Positions 8,803 through 16,648 of a stretch of 64,000 nucleotides of DNA are shown one piece after another. The notes under the pieces were generated by a model. It did not search any database. It had not been told where the DNA came from and saw nothing but the letters and a program-made list of their open reading frames with translations. The stretch is from Myxococcales bacterium. Its GTDB lineage: Bacteria; Myxococcota_A; Bradymonadia; UBA7976; UBA1532. The DNA lies in NCBI GenBank assembly GCA_020633465.1, contig JACKDN010000011.1, positions 62,001 through 126,000 on the forward strand, given 5' to 3'. Numbering within the stretch: the stretch's first letter is position 1; every line of letters starts with the position of its first letter. A program made the position numbers and the translations under genes.

Positions 8803-9107
8803 GACGGCACCCGCGCGGCGCGCCGACGGCGGGCCTCGTCCTCGTCCATCCAGAAGGCGGTGACGGCGCGGTCCTCGCAGACGACCACCGCGACGCCGAC
8901 GTAGCCCCACAGTTCCAGCTGCTGCGTCGTCGCGTTCAGCGCGGCCAGGGGCGACAGGTACCAGATGCGCTCGGGCGGGCAGCGCCCGGGCAGGGTCTCG
9001 CCGTGCCGCCGCACGACGTCCACGGCGTCGGGCGGGATGTCCCGCTCCGCGCAGCGGTCACGGTAGTGGTGGGTGAGGACGAGCGGTTCGTCGCGACGTG
9101 TCTCCAT
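8799..9107 (-). CDS. DUF4258-like small protein
   Basis: The 102-residue protein opens with LVLTHHYRDRCAERDIPPDA, then VDVVRRHGE, close to the His/Arg pattern of DUF4258 proteins, whose role is largely unknown and sometimes toxin-like. A good GGGAGG ribosome site stands before the ATG. The last codons overlap the radical SAM start by 4 nt, making this the first gene of a coupled operon. The family assignment rests on the N-terminal pattern only. Confidence 0.65.
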   Translation of the reverse strand: METRRDEPLVLTHHYRDRCAERDIPPDAVDVVRRHGETLPGRCPPERIWYLSPLAALNATTQQLELWGYVGVAVVVCEDRAVTAFWMDEDEARRRRAARVPS

Positions 9108-9213
9108 GGGAGCCTCCCGGTGACGCCGCGCGGTCCACTCCGGCGGCGTTCACGGGGCTCCAGTCGCGAGGGGCGATTTCGTGACGGACTTTTTTCGGGG
9201 CGGGTCGTTTTTC

Positions 9214-10647
9214 TCAGTACCCGCGGTCGGCGTAGGCCCTGCGCAGCGCGTCAGCGGCGCGCTGGACGCGCTTGCGGGACGCGGCCTCGGAGATCTCCAG
9301 CAGCTCGGCGATCTCACGATGACTGTGGCCCTCGACATAGAACAACGTGAGCAGCATCTGGTCGGACTCGGCCAGCGACTCCATGGCCGCCCGAACCCGG
9401 CGCGCGTCCTCGGCCCCGATGCCGATGTAGGTGCAGCGCGTGTCGAGATGGTCATCGAACACGACGCGGCACGAGAGCTTCTTCTCCTTCTTCTCGGCGT
9501 TGGCGATCGCGCGCCAGTAGTACTGCGTCAGGTCCCACTTCTCGTACCGGGCGTGATGCTCGCAGACGCTGAGCAGCGTGCTGTAGGCGAGGTCGCGCGC
9601 CGTCTCGAGGGGCACGTCGTGCCGAACCAGCCGACGAATGGCCTTGTCGAGCGTCGACGGCTGCTCGGTCTGCGCCAAGGACTCGAGGCAGGCGACGAAG
9701 GGGTCGGGGCGCTGTTCGGCCGGTCCGAAGGGGTTCGGGCGCTGCTCGGCCCGGAGATAGGCGAGGAACTCCTCCCGGCCCATGCGGCGGCCAGGTTGCG
9801 GGGCGTACTCGATCCGAGCGGGTGACCGACCGGCCGCCCGCGCCGCCGGCGCGTGGCTGACGACCACCACGCTGCCCGAGGTCGATCGCCCACGGTCGCG
9901 CTTGCCCACCAGGTCCGTGGCGGCGGCGCTCAGCACCCGGTCCATGCCGGGCCACGCGGCGTCGACGCCCGGGTCGTGCCACTCGACGTAGCCCTCTCGC
10001 ACGCCGCCGACCAGTAGGGCCGTCGCGCCCAAACCGCCCAGGGCGGTGAGACTCGCCAACGCCAGCCCCCGCCAGGCGTTCGCCACCGACACGGCGTGCG
10101 CGACCAGCCGCCAGGCGAGGCGAACGACGACCGCCAGCGCGAGGATCGGCGAAAGAAAGACGGTGAGCTGAATCAGCCCGACCAGAAACACGGCCGTCAC
10201 CAGGTCGGGCACGTCCACCCCGCCGAGATCGATGAGGACCAGCGGCGCCCCGAGCACCAAATACGTCAGCGCGAGATCGACCGCCGGCACGTGTGGACTC
10301 GGCCCGCTCCCGCGACTCCAGAGGCGCAGCCGGCGCACCAGCGCCCAGATCAGCGTCCCGCCGTTCCACAGAGTGGCGAGCCAGAAGGCTGGCTCGAGGA
10401 TCGATGCGTCCAAGCCCCCCGTGTGCTGGAGCACTTCGGCCAGACCGCCGACGCCGAGCAGGGCGAAGAGCACCCAGCCGACCGCGAGCGGCACGAGCGA
10501 GCCCACGAACGCCACCAACGCGGCCGCACCAAGAGCCACCCGGAGGCCGGTTGGCGCCACGGGCGTCTGGTCGACCGGCGACAACGCCGCTGGATTGATG
10601 GGCATGTCCGACTGGTCCGACCAGCGTTGATTCCCCGCATCACCCAT
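9214..10647 (-). CDS. Sigma-70/ECF-type factor fused to an N-terminal multi-span membrane domain
   Basis: The 477-residue protein has about five hydrophobic spans in its first 220 residues (for example VALGAAALVAFVGSLVPLAV, LVTAVFLVGLIQLTVF and LALASLTALGGLGATALLVG). A charged linker of about 100 residues follows, then a sigma-like module. The last 65 residues are a clear sigma region 4 helix-turn-helix (AMESLAESDQMLLTLFYVEG, then HSHREIAELLEISEAASRKR). Region 2 is weaker but visible (VPLETARDLAYSTLLSV, DLTQYYWRAIANAEKKEKK). A sigma factor held in the membrane by its own N-terminus suggests envelope-sensing transcription control. No separate anti-sigma gene is adjacent. ATG 10647 was chosen; GTG 10662 is in frame upstream. 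Confidence 0.75.
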   Translation of the reverse strand: MGDAGNQRWSDQSDMPINPAALSPVDQTPVAPTGLRVALGAAALVAFVGSLVPLAVGWVLFALLGVGGLAEVLQHTGGLDASILEPAFWLATLWNGGTLIWALVRRLRLWSRGSGPSPHVPAVDLALTYLVLGAPLVLIDLGGVDVPDLVTAVFLVGLIQLTVFLSPILALAVVVRLAWRLVAHAVSVANAWRGLALASLTALGGLGATALLVGGVREGYVEWHDPGVDAAWPGMDRVLSAAATDLVGKRDRGRSTSGSVVVVSHAPAARAAGRSPARIEYAPQPGRRMGREEFLAYLRAEQRPNPFGPAEQRPDPFVACLESLAQTEQPSTLDKAIRRLVRHDVPLETARDLAYSTLLSVCEHHARYEKWDLTQYYWRAIANAEKKEKKLSCRVVFDDHLDTRCTYIGIGAEDARRVRAAMESLAESDQMLLTLFYVEGHSHREIAELLEISEAASRKRVQRAADALRRAYADRGY

Positions 10648-10759
10648 GGCACCCACCGCCACACGTCAGGGTACTGAGCCTAGCCCGCACGCGACGTCGA
10701 GTCGACCGTTCCGCACCTGATCCCGCTGGCTGCCCTGGGCGCCCCAAGCCTCTTGACAG

Positions 10760-13642
10760 CTACCGCTGAGAACCCGGCGCCGAAGTTCGGGTGCCTGACA
10801 GCACACCGCAAACCAATTCGAGCCCAGCTGGCTCAACCCCGGGTAGGGTGCGACCCGCGAGCCGATGCTCGGCTACTCGAACCGCTTCCGCGTAGGCCCT
10901 TCGTCTGGAGCCCTCCCCGCCGGGCACCGCGGCGTCGACGGCCGGAGTCGCGAGCCAAGTGGGGACGGTGTCGCCGTTGACTGTTGGTGTGTCGACTCCG
11001 TTCGTCGCCACGACAGCGAACTCGTCGTCAATGACGTGGCTGCTCGCGTCTTGCCACTTCAGCGAGAAGAGGAACAAGTCAGCCCCGCCGGGAAGGCTGT
11101 GAGCGGCTCCAATCTCGGCTTCGAACTGCGGTGATGTCGCCTGCTCGACCAAATAGGCGAGTAGTGGGTGCTTGGCGTCCAGCGCCTCGACCCGGGGACC
11201 GAATCGCGCAGCCAAGCTCTTGTCGGTGGTCACCTCCAGGTGCTCTCGCTGCCCCAGCCGGAGCGCCTTGATTACCTCAGGCGTCAGCTTCACCCGCAAG
11301 ACGCGGCCACGATGTGTCGTTCCGACGATACTGCAGCCGACTGCCAACAGCATACCGCGCACGAAGGCCTCCACGTGCTGCGCAGTGAGACGCAGCATGT
11401 CGCTCTGGGTCGTGGGCTCGAACGTCTGGGCCTTCGAGAAGAGAGACTCGTGAAGCTCGAGTGCTTCCCGGGCGCTGCGGATCGCTTCTTCGATCTCGGC
11501 CTCTGTGCGATGGGCTCCTCTGTCTCGCGCCGCGTTGAGCACGTCAGCAACATCAAGGTGGGACACCAGACCACCCAGCAAGTCCGCCGCCAGCCGCTCC
11601 CGGTCATATTCATCGGCGACCTGACAGAGGTCTTGGCAGATTGCGTCGATTCGGTCGTACATGCCCGCGACGACTCGATCGTCCAGGCTATTGGATGTCC
11701 GCAGGTTGAACATCACCACCCGTTCTGACTGACCGTAGCGATACAAGCGGCCGAGCCGCTGAACGAGCCGCATCGGATTCCAGGGCAGATCGTAGTTCAC
11801 GAGCGTGTGGCAACGGACGTGCAAATTCAGCCCTTCACCACCGGCCTCCGAGGACACCACGAACTGCAGCGCTCCGTAGTTGAAGCCCGAGACAACTGCC
11901 CGACGCTCCTCCATGGTACAACCGCCATGAATGACGCCGACCCGGTCCCGGCCAAACCGAGCAGCGAGAGCCTGCTGGACGCACTCGAGGGTCGCCCGAT
12001 ACTCCGTGAACACCAGCAGCCTGGCGTCGCGGTCCCGCTCTACGAGCCGGTCGACGATCTGGCCCATGAAGGCCCGGAGCTTCACGTCCAGGCTCAGCAA
12101 GTGGCTCGCCAGCCCGATCAGCGCATTGAGTTGGTCCTCCTCGCCATCGAAGAACCTCAGCGTCACGCGTTCGGCTGCTCGGGCGTGCTCTTCCTCGACA
12201 AAGCGTTCATCCTCAGCCTCGCCATCACCGTCGTCCTGCGTTGGAATGGCATCCAACTCCTCGTCGGGGAAAGGGGCGTTCAGGCGTTCGAGGCGTCGCA
12301 TCAAAGATCGATGGATGGCCGCCGGGCTCGACGCTGCCAGCTTTCGCATGATCGTGATGACGAAGCCCACTGCCATGGCACGACGATGTTCCATTCGCGC
12401 GGCCGCCTTGGCCGCGTCCTTGAAGTACTTGGCCAAGCGCGCCTCGAAGGCGCCATAGACCGGTGCACTGGGTACGGCGATCTGCCGCGTGTCGTGGCCG
12501 CGGAAGAGGAACCCACCGTCCGCGTCGGTCACGAACAGCTTTCGGTTCCGAAAGACGCAGTCGCCAAGGACCTCGGGGACACGATGTGGTTGCGACTCGA
12601 TGAACGTCCGCAGTTCGGGCCGAAGCAGTTCGAGAAGAGCATGAAAGCGGTCGGCCCGACCTTGATGCGGCGTGGCCGTGAGAAGGAGAAGGCTCTGACA
12701 ACGGTCCCTGAGCACCTGTGCCGCCCGAAACCGCTGAGTCATCGAGAGGCGACCACCAGACGACCTACGCGACAGGCGATGGGCTTCGTCGAAGACCACC
12801 AGACCGAACGAAGGAGCCTTGGCCAGGGCCTCGAGATGCTCCGGACGCTTGAGACGGTCGATCGACGCAATCACGGTCGGGTAGAGTCGCCAGTGGCGCG
12901 GGTCGTCAACCTTGAAGTCGTCGCCGTAGACCCGGGCGTCGTCGATGCCGAACCTGTCGAGCAACTCCTCGCGCCACTGGCGCACCAATCCGCCCGGCGT
13001 GACGATCAGCAATCGTTCGAACCCGGGTCTTGTACGAAGGGCGGAGACGAGCAGACCGACCTCGATGGTCTTGCCGAGGCCGACATCGTCGGCGATCAAC
13101 CAGTTCAGGTTGCCGCTGCGAAGGATGTGGTGGACCAGGTGAAGCTGGTGTGGCAGCGGGTCGACGTCGATGTGCGCAAGACCACCTGTCATCTGGTGCC
13201 AGCGGCTCAGCAGGTGAGCCAGCATGCACAGGCGCACGCGCTCCGCCGAACCCGGCTTGGGTGGCGGTGCCCAGGTGACGATGCGTTCCCGGACGTCCGC
13301 CACACGTTGGAGGCGCTCGAATGGAATCCACGCGATCTCGCCGGTCGTCTCGAAACTGACGGCCACCTGATCGCGGCCCGCCAGTTCACGCATCGCGATC
13401 ACGTGCCCGCGTCCTCGTGACGAACGCAGCGCGCTCGCAACAAACTCGCGGACAGCCATCCCGGGCAAGAAGCCGGCTCGCAGCTCGGCTGACGAGACGA
13501 TCACGTCGCGCCCCGAGGGCACACCGTGCACCCGCACCCGCGGGTCACCCTCGCGATCGATCACCTGGTCGACCACTGCGTAGGCATCGCCGTCCACGAA
13601 GGGTCGAACGATGCAGTGGCGAGGCGGAATCTCCATGACCAT
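10760..13642 (-). CDS. SNF2-type DEAH helicase, possible defence protein
   Basis: The 960-residue superfamily 2 helicase has an N-terminal part of about 160 residues without a recognised fold. Q166 (PLPHQ), motif I ADDVGLGKT (K191, T192), VVFDEAH (285-288) and LLLTATPH follow. The C-lobe has LVFTEYRATLE, VSSEAGGEGLNL and the motif VI arginine region VQRLGRLYRYGQ. The C-terminal 300 residues are unassigned. SNF2-like proteins of this length occur in DISARM and Zorya loci and as RapA-like remodelers. None of the partner genes of DISARM (drmA, drmB, drmC) or Zorya (zorA, zorB) is here. The ATG overlaps the upstream stop by 1 nt (TGATG), so the two are co-translated. Base composition is clearly lower in GC than the flanks. 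Confidence 0.85.
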   Translation of the reverse strand: MVMEIPPRHCIVRPFVDGDAYAVVDQVIDREGDPRVRVHGVPSGRDVIVSSAELRAGFLPGMAVREFVASALRSSRGRGHVIAMRELAGRDQVAVSFETTGEIAWIPFERLQRVADVRERIVTWAPPPKPGSAERVRLCMLAHLLSRWHQMTGGLAHIDVDPLPHQLHLVHHILRSGNLNWLIADDVGLGKTIEVGLLVSALRTRPGFERLLIVTPGGLVRQWREELLDRFGIDDARVYGDDFKVDDPRHWRLYPTVIASIDRLKRPEHLEALAKAPSFGLVVFDEAHRLSRRSSGGRLSMTQRFRAAQVLRDRCQSLLLLTATPHQGRADRFHALLELLRPELRTFIESQPHRVPEVLGDCVFRNRKLFVTDADGGFLFRGHDTRQIAVPSAPVYGAFEARLAKYFKDAAKAAARMEHRRAMAVGFVITIMRKLAASSPAAIHRSLMRRLERLNAPFPDEELDAIPTQDDGDGEAEDERFVEEEHARAAERVTLRFFDGEEDQLNALIGLASHLLSLDVKLRAFMGQIVDRLVERDRDARLLVFTEYRATLECVQQALAARFGRDRVGVIHGGCTMEERRAVVSGFNYGALQFVVSSEAGGEGLNLHVRCHTLVNYDLPWNPMRLVQRLGRLYRYGQSERVVMFNLRTSNSLDDRVVAGMYDRIDAICQDLCQVADEYDRERLAADLLGGLVSHLDVADVLNAARDRGAHRTEAEIEEAIRSAREALELHESLFSKAQTFEPTTQSDMLRLTAQHVEAFVRGMLLAVGCSIVGTTHRGRVLRVKLTPEVIKALRLGQREHLEVTTDKSLAARFGPRVEALDAKHPLLAYLVEQATSPQFEAEIGAAHSLPGGADLFLFSLKWQDASSHVIDDEFAVVATNGVDTPTVNGDTVPTWLATPAVDAAVPGGEGSRRRAYAEAVRVAEHRLAGRTLPGVEPAGLELVCGVLSGTRTSAPGSQR

Positions 13643-14418
13643 CAGTACGCCTCGGGACGTAGAGTGCCTGGAACGACCATCGCGGTTCTCTGCCGAAGGC
13701 TGTGCCGGAAACGCGCTGCGCGGTGCTCTCGATGCGGTCCCACGATCCAATGGTCCAGCCGCCCCTGAAGCACCAGGGCTGGATCGACCTCGTCCATCCC
13801 AGCCGTGAGAACTTCTTCCAAGAACCACATCAGCTCGCGCAGCCCGCCGCCGGGCTTGGACGGGCCGCGGACTTCGAGCCATGCGTCCGTGACGGCGTCG
13901 AGCGCCTCCATCAACTCGCCGGCGTCCGGGCAGCCGTCGTACGCCCTCACGAACCGTAGCCCCTGTACCCACGAGACACTCGGGTTCCGCCTTCCACCGG
14001 TGAAGGGCCGCCAGTGGGTGCGGATCTCATGAATCACGCGCACCTCGTCCAACGTTGCGCCGTACTCCTGAAAGAGCGTCTCCAACCTTCGCGCGGTGAG
14101 GCGCGGATTGCCGCTGTCCACGAGTATGTCCCGGACCTCACCGAACACACGTTCTGGCAGCTCGGCCTCCCACAGGAGCCGCGCCGTGACTCTCGCGGCT
14201 CGAGCCTGCCTCGGAGTCACTTGGCGTGGCGGCTGCCGCTCTTCGGCGGACGCCTGCCCGGTGGTCAAGAGGCCCCGACCGACCGGAACGGCCGACGGAG
14301 AGACCTCCAGATGCGCCCAGCGCAGCGGTGCCGTCCAAACTCCCAAGCTCGCGTCGTCCCAGCCAGCGGTGCGAAAGCTGCCCGCCAGCATCCCGCCATC
14401 GTGCAGACGCGCGGTCAC
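13642..14418 (-). CDS. Unknown partner of the helicase
   Basis: About 258 residues if GTG 14418 is the start, or 301 if GTG 14547 is used. I see no family I can name. The C-terminal 200 residues look like a compact, charged, alpha-helical protein (PERVFGEVRDILVDSGNPRL, VRVIHEIRTHWRPF, LRELMWFLEEVL). I prefer GTG 14418 because it overlaps the stop of a 49-residue upstream frame in GTGA, a pattern used repeatedly in this genome; the extra residues from 14547 look non-coding (Arg/Gly/Cys-rich). Its stop overlaps the helicase ATG, so it almost certainly works with the helicase. An EH-signature (ZorC-like) protein was considered but cannot be supported by eye. Confidence 0.65.
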   Translation of the reverse strand: MTARLHDGGMLAGSFRTAGWDDASLGVWTAPLRWAHLEVSPSAVPVGRGLLTTGQASAEERQPPRQVTPRQARAARVTARLLWEAELPERVFGEVRDILVDSGNPRLTARRLETLFQEYGATLDEVRVIHEIRTHWRPFTGGRRNPSVSWVQGLRFVRAYDGCPDAGELMEALDAVTDAWLEVRGPSKPGGGLRELMWFLEEVLTAGMDEVDPALVLQGRLDHWIVGPHREHRAARFRHSLRQRTAMVVPGTLRPEAY

Positions 14419-14564
14419 GCCGACACTCGACCAGCGCCGAGCGCATCCACCGCCACCACATCCGCGATGATGCACCACTCGCCTTCGTGGAGGTTCCTCG
14501 GCGCTCGGCGCGGCGGCGCGCTCTTCCTGACACTCACTCGGGTACACCCGCCTTCGTTGAACAT
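14415..14564 (-). CDS. Possible 49-residue ORF heading the helicase operon
   Basis: The frame opens ATG TTC AAC and ends with GEWCIIADVVAVDALGAGRV before a TGA that overlaps the next GTG in GTGA. The hydrophobic tail looks protein-like. There is no clear ribosome site and no family match by eye. It could instead be the displaced N-terminus of the next gene after a frameshift. Confidence 0.3.
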   Translation of the reverse strand: MFNEGGCTRVSVRKSAPPRRAPRNLHEGEWCIIADVVAVDALGAGRVSA

Positions 14565-14986
14565 TGCACCGGGGCCCAGCTCATCCTACTCTCTTAGCCT
14601 TGCGTTGCCGCGAAAGACAGCAGAGCTGCCGCGGCGCAGCCAACAGGCCAAGCGGAGAGTAGACAGAAAGCTCTCGGATGCCCAGGGCGAACAGCGCTCG
14701 GTGCGGACCAGACGTGGACTTGGTCGAGTTCACCCGGGGGATCGTCGGGTCACTCTACCGTAGGCCGGAGCGGCGCGACGTACGCCTGGGCCTGCTGGAC
14801 CGAGAAGGCGCTGATCGGCGCCAAGGGCAGCCGGTGCGGCGATGACCCGCCGCAGCCGGCGGCCCGGCCGCCGGAGCGAGGAACGTCCGATGTGGCCCAC
14901 GGCGTGTCCATCGAAGGGGAACCCGATGGCCATGACCGGCCCTACCACCGCTGGCGGATTCTCGGACACGTCGATACCCTGCCGCC
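14565..14986. other. Intergenic stretch with no confident gene
   Basis: This stretch of about 420 bp separates the minus-strand helicase operon from a plus-strand module. It should hold the promoter of the helicase operon on the minus side, but no clear -35/-10 pair is visible. A 55-codon plus-strand frame at 14678-14845 has no ribosome site and no recognisable family, and I do not call it a gene. Base composition rises to the genome norm after about 14760, which may mark the island boundary. Confidence 0.4.
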
Positions 14987-15247
14987 GTGGACTGGTTGAC
15001 CTCCGATACGTCTCCCGACGTGGAGCGGGTGCTCATCGAGGGCTACCGGCGGATGACGCCGGCCGAGCGCGGCGCCCGCCTTGGCGCGCTCACGATCGCG
15101 GCGCAGCGGCTCGCGCTGGCCGGCATCCGCGCTCGCCACGGCGACCTGCCCGAGCACCAGCTCCGCTTGCGCCTCGCCGCCCTGTGGCTCCCGCGTGAAC
15201 TGATGATCGAGGTCTTCCACTGGGATTCCGAGAAGGAGGGCTACTAA
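14987..15247 (+). CDS. Small helical protein of a nucleotidyltransferase-linked family
   Basis: The 86-residue protein starts at GTG (MDWLTSDTSPDVERVLIEGY). It has the pattern YRRMTPAERGARLGAL, then LALAGIRARHGD and LRLRLAALWLP. I know this as a small family found upstream of AbiEii-like nucleotidyltransferases in myxobacteria and other high-GC genomes. No separate function is established. The partner directly downstream is truncated to about 28 codons, so this may be an orphan. Confidence in the family link is moderate because it rests on pattern memory. Confidence 0.55.
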   Translation: MDWLTSDTSPDVERVLIEGYRRMTPAERGARLGALTIAAQRLALAGIRARHGDLPEHQLRLRLAALWLPRELMIEVFHWDSEKEGY

Positions 15248-15259
15248 GTAGTCCTGCGC

Positions 15260-15343
15260 GTGCCGCTCGAGGTGCTCATCCTGGTGGCGGACGGGTTCGA
15301 CGCGCTCAGCGGTCCCGTCCTCGTCGGAGGCTCGGCCACGTCG
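15260..15343 (+). pseudogene. Truncated nucleotidyltransferase remnant
   Basis: Following the 86-residue gene, the frame reads VPLEVLILVADGFDALSGPV, then LVGGSATS. This is the expected opening of a nucleotidyltransferase (helix, then the GGS motif of the polymerase-beta fold). After the GGS motif the similarity stops and the sequence runs into the 3' end of the convergent TPR gene at 15349. The catalytic Asp pair that should follow is absent. I read this as a decayed toxin-type or AbiEii-like gene. Confidence 0.5.
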
Positions 15344-15348
15344 CCCCC

Positions 15349-16470
15349 TCACTCCACCGGCGGCAGCGTTGCGGCCAGGGCGTGGGCCTGCTCGGCGAAG
15401 GGGCTATCGATCGCCTCCAGCCTCTCCAGGGCGGCGGTGATGGCGGCGCGGGCGCCTTCGGGGTCGTTCTGATCGCGCAGGACGACAGCGCGGTTCATCT
15501 CGTGGATGGCTTGGCCTTCGGTGTCGCCGATGGTCTCGGCGAGGGCGGCGGCGGCTTCGAGGCAGGCGAGGCCGCGCTCGACCTGGCCGGACTCGGCGTA
15601 GGCGGGGCCCAGCTCGCCGAGGACGTCGGCTTCGGCGGGGTGGTCGCCCTCTTCGTTGGCGAGGGCGAGGGCCTGCTCGAGCAGGTTGACGGCCTCGGCC
15701 CAGGCCTCGCGCTGCATGTGCACGAAGGCGACGGCGCGCAGGTCGAGGACGATCTCGTCGCGGGCGTCGAGGCGGGTGTGCAGGGTGAGGGCGCGCTCGA
15801 GGGCGGCGAGGGCGTCCTCCCACTCCTGGCGGGCGGCGAGGGTCTCGCCGAGGCTGCGCAGGGTGACGGCCTCGCGCGCGTGGTCGCCGACCTCGCGCAT
15901 CAGCGCGGCGGCGCGCTGGTGGTGGTCGACGGCGCGGGCCAGGTCGCCCTGCTCGTGGTACAGGCTGCCCAGGTTGCCCAGGTCGCTGGCTTCGGCGTCG
16001 CGGTCGCCGACGGCGACGTGCAGCGACCGGGCCTCTTCGTAGCGTTGGATGGCTTCGGCGGCGTGGCCCAGGCTGACCAGCGCGTTGGCCAGGTTGCCCA
16101 GATCGGCCCCCTCGCCGGCGCGGTCGCCGGCGGCGCGGTGCAGCACGAGGGCCTGCTCGAGGCTGGCGACGGCGCGCTCGGGCTGGCCCGCCCCCTCGGC
16201 GGCGCGGCCCAGCATGCCCAGGGCGTCGGCCTCGCTGCCCACCTCGCCGATGTCGCGGAACAGGCCGGCGGCCTGGGCGTAGCAGCCCATCGCGCGGTCG
16301 TGATCGTCCTGCCACTCGAAGTCACGGCCCAGCTCGATCAGCTGCGCGGCGAGGTCGGCGCGCGCGTCCGCGGTCTCGGCCGCGGGGATGGCGTGCATCA
16401 CGTCCTCGAGCGTCTCCACCGCGTTGGCGTGGCTCAGCTCGTCGTCGTCCCGATCGTCGTCGTGTCGCAT
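15349..16470 (-). CDS. TPR-repeat protein
   Basis: The 373-residue protein is built of about seven or eight tetratricopeptide repeats of 40 residues in the long TPR_12/Kinesin-light-chain style (GNLANALVSLGHAAEAIQRY, LGNLGSLYHEQGDLARAVDH). An acidic N-terminus (MRHDDDRDDDELSH) precedes them. There is no signal peptide, so it should be a cytoplasmic scaffold for protein-protein contacts. A GGAGGG ribosome site stands before ATG 16470. It is divergent from the L,D-transpeptidase gene, with about 180 bp between the starts. The partner is unknown. Confidence 0.85.
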   Translation of the reverse strand: MRHDDDRDDDELSHANAVETLEDVMHAIPAAETADARADLAAQLIELGRDFEWQDDHDRAMGCYAQAAGLFRDIGEVGSEADALGMLGRAAEGAGQPERAVASLEQALVLHRAAGDRAGEGADLGNLANALVSLGHAAEAIQRYEEARSLHVAVGDRDAEASDLGNLGSLYHEQGDLARAVDHHQRAAALMREVGDHAREAVTLRSLGETLAARQEWEDALAALERALTLHTRLDARDEIVLDLRAVAFVHMQREAWAEAVNLLEQALALANEEGDHPAEADVLGELGPAYAESGQVERGLACLEAAAALAETIGDTEGQAIHEMNRAVVLRDQNDPEGARAAITAALERLEAIDSPFAEQAHALAATLPPVE

Positions 16471-16648
16471 CGTCCCTCCTCGCTGTCTCACCGGCGCCGC
16501 GCCCGCCCCGCGCCCCCCGGTGTCATCGAACCGATTCACGAGCGGGTTGGCCAGCCGCGCGCCGCGAGGTGGCCTGCCTTCGGGGCTGCGCGGCGCGCGA
16601 GGTGCCGCTATGGTCGAGCCCGTCGCCGGCCGATCGAGGGGGTTCGGG

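Noticed and set aside
10760..14418. Assignment of the helicase pair to DISARM (drmD) or Zorya (zorC/zorD)
   Set aside because: No drmA, drmB or drmC and no zorA or zorB motor genes are present, and the partner shows no EH-signature I can confirm by eye.
14678..14845. A 55-codon plus-strand frame in the gap after the helicase operon
   Set aside because: It has no ribosome site, no recognisable family and no coupling to neighbours.
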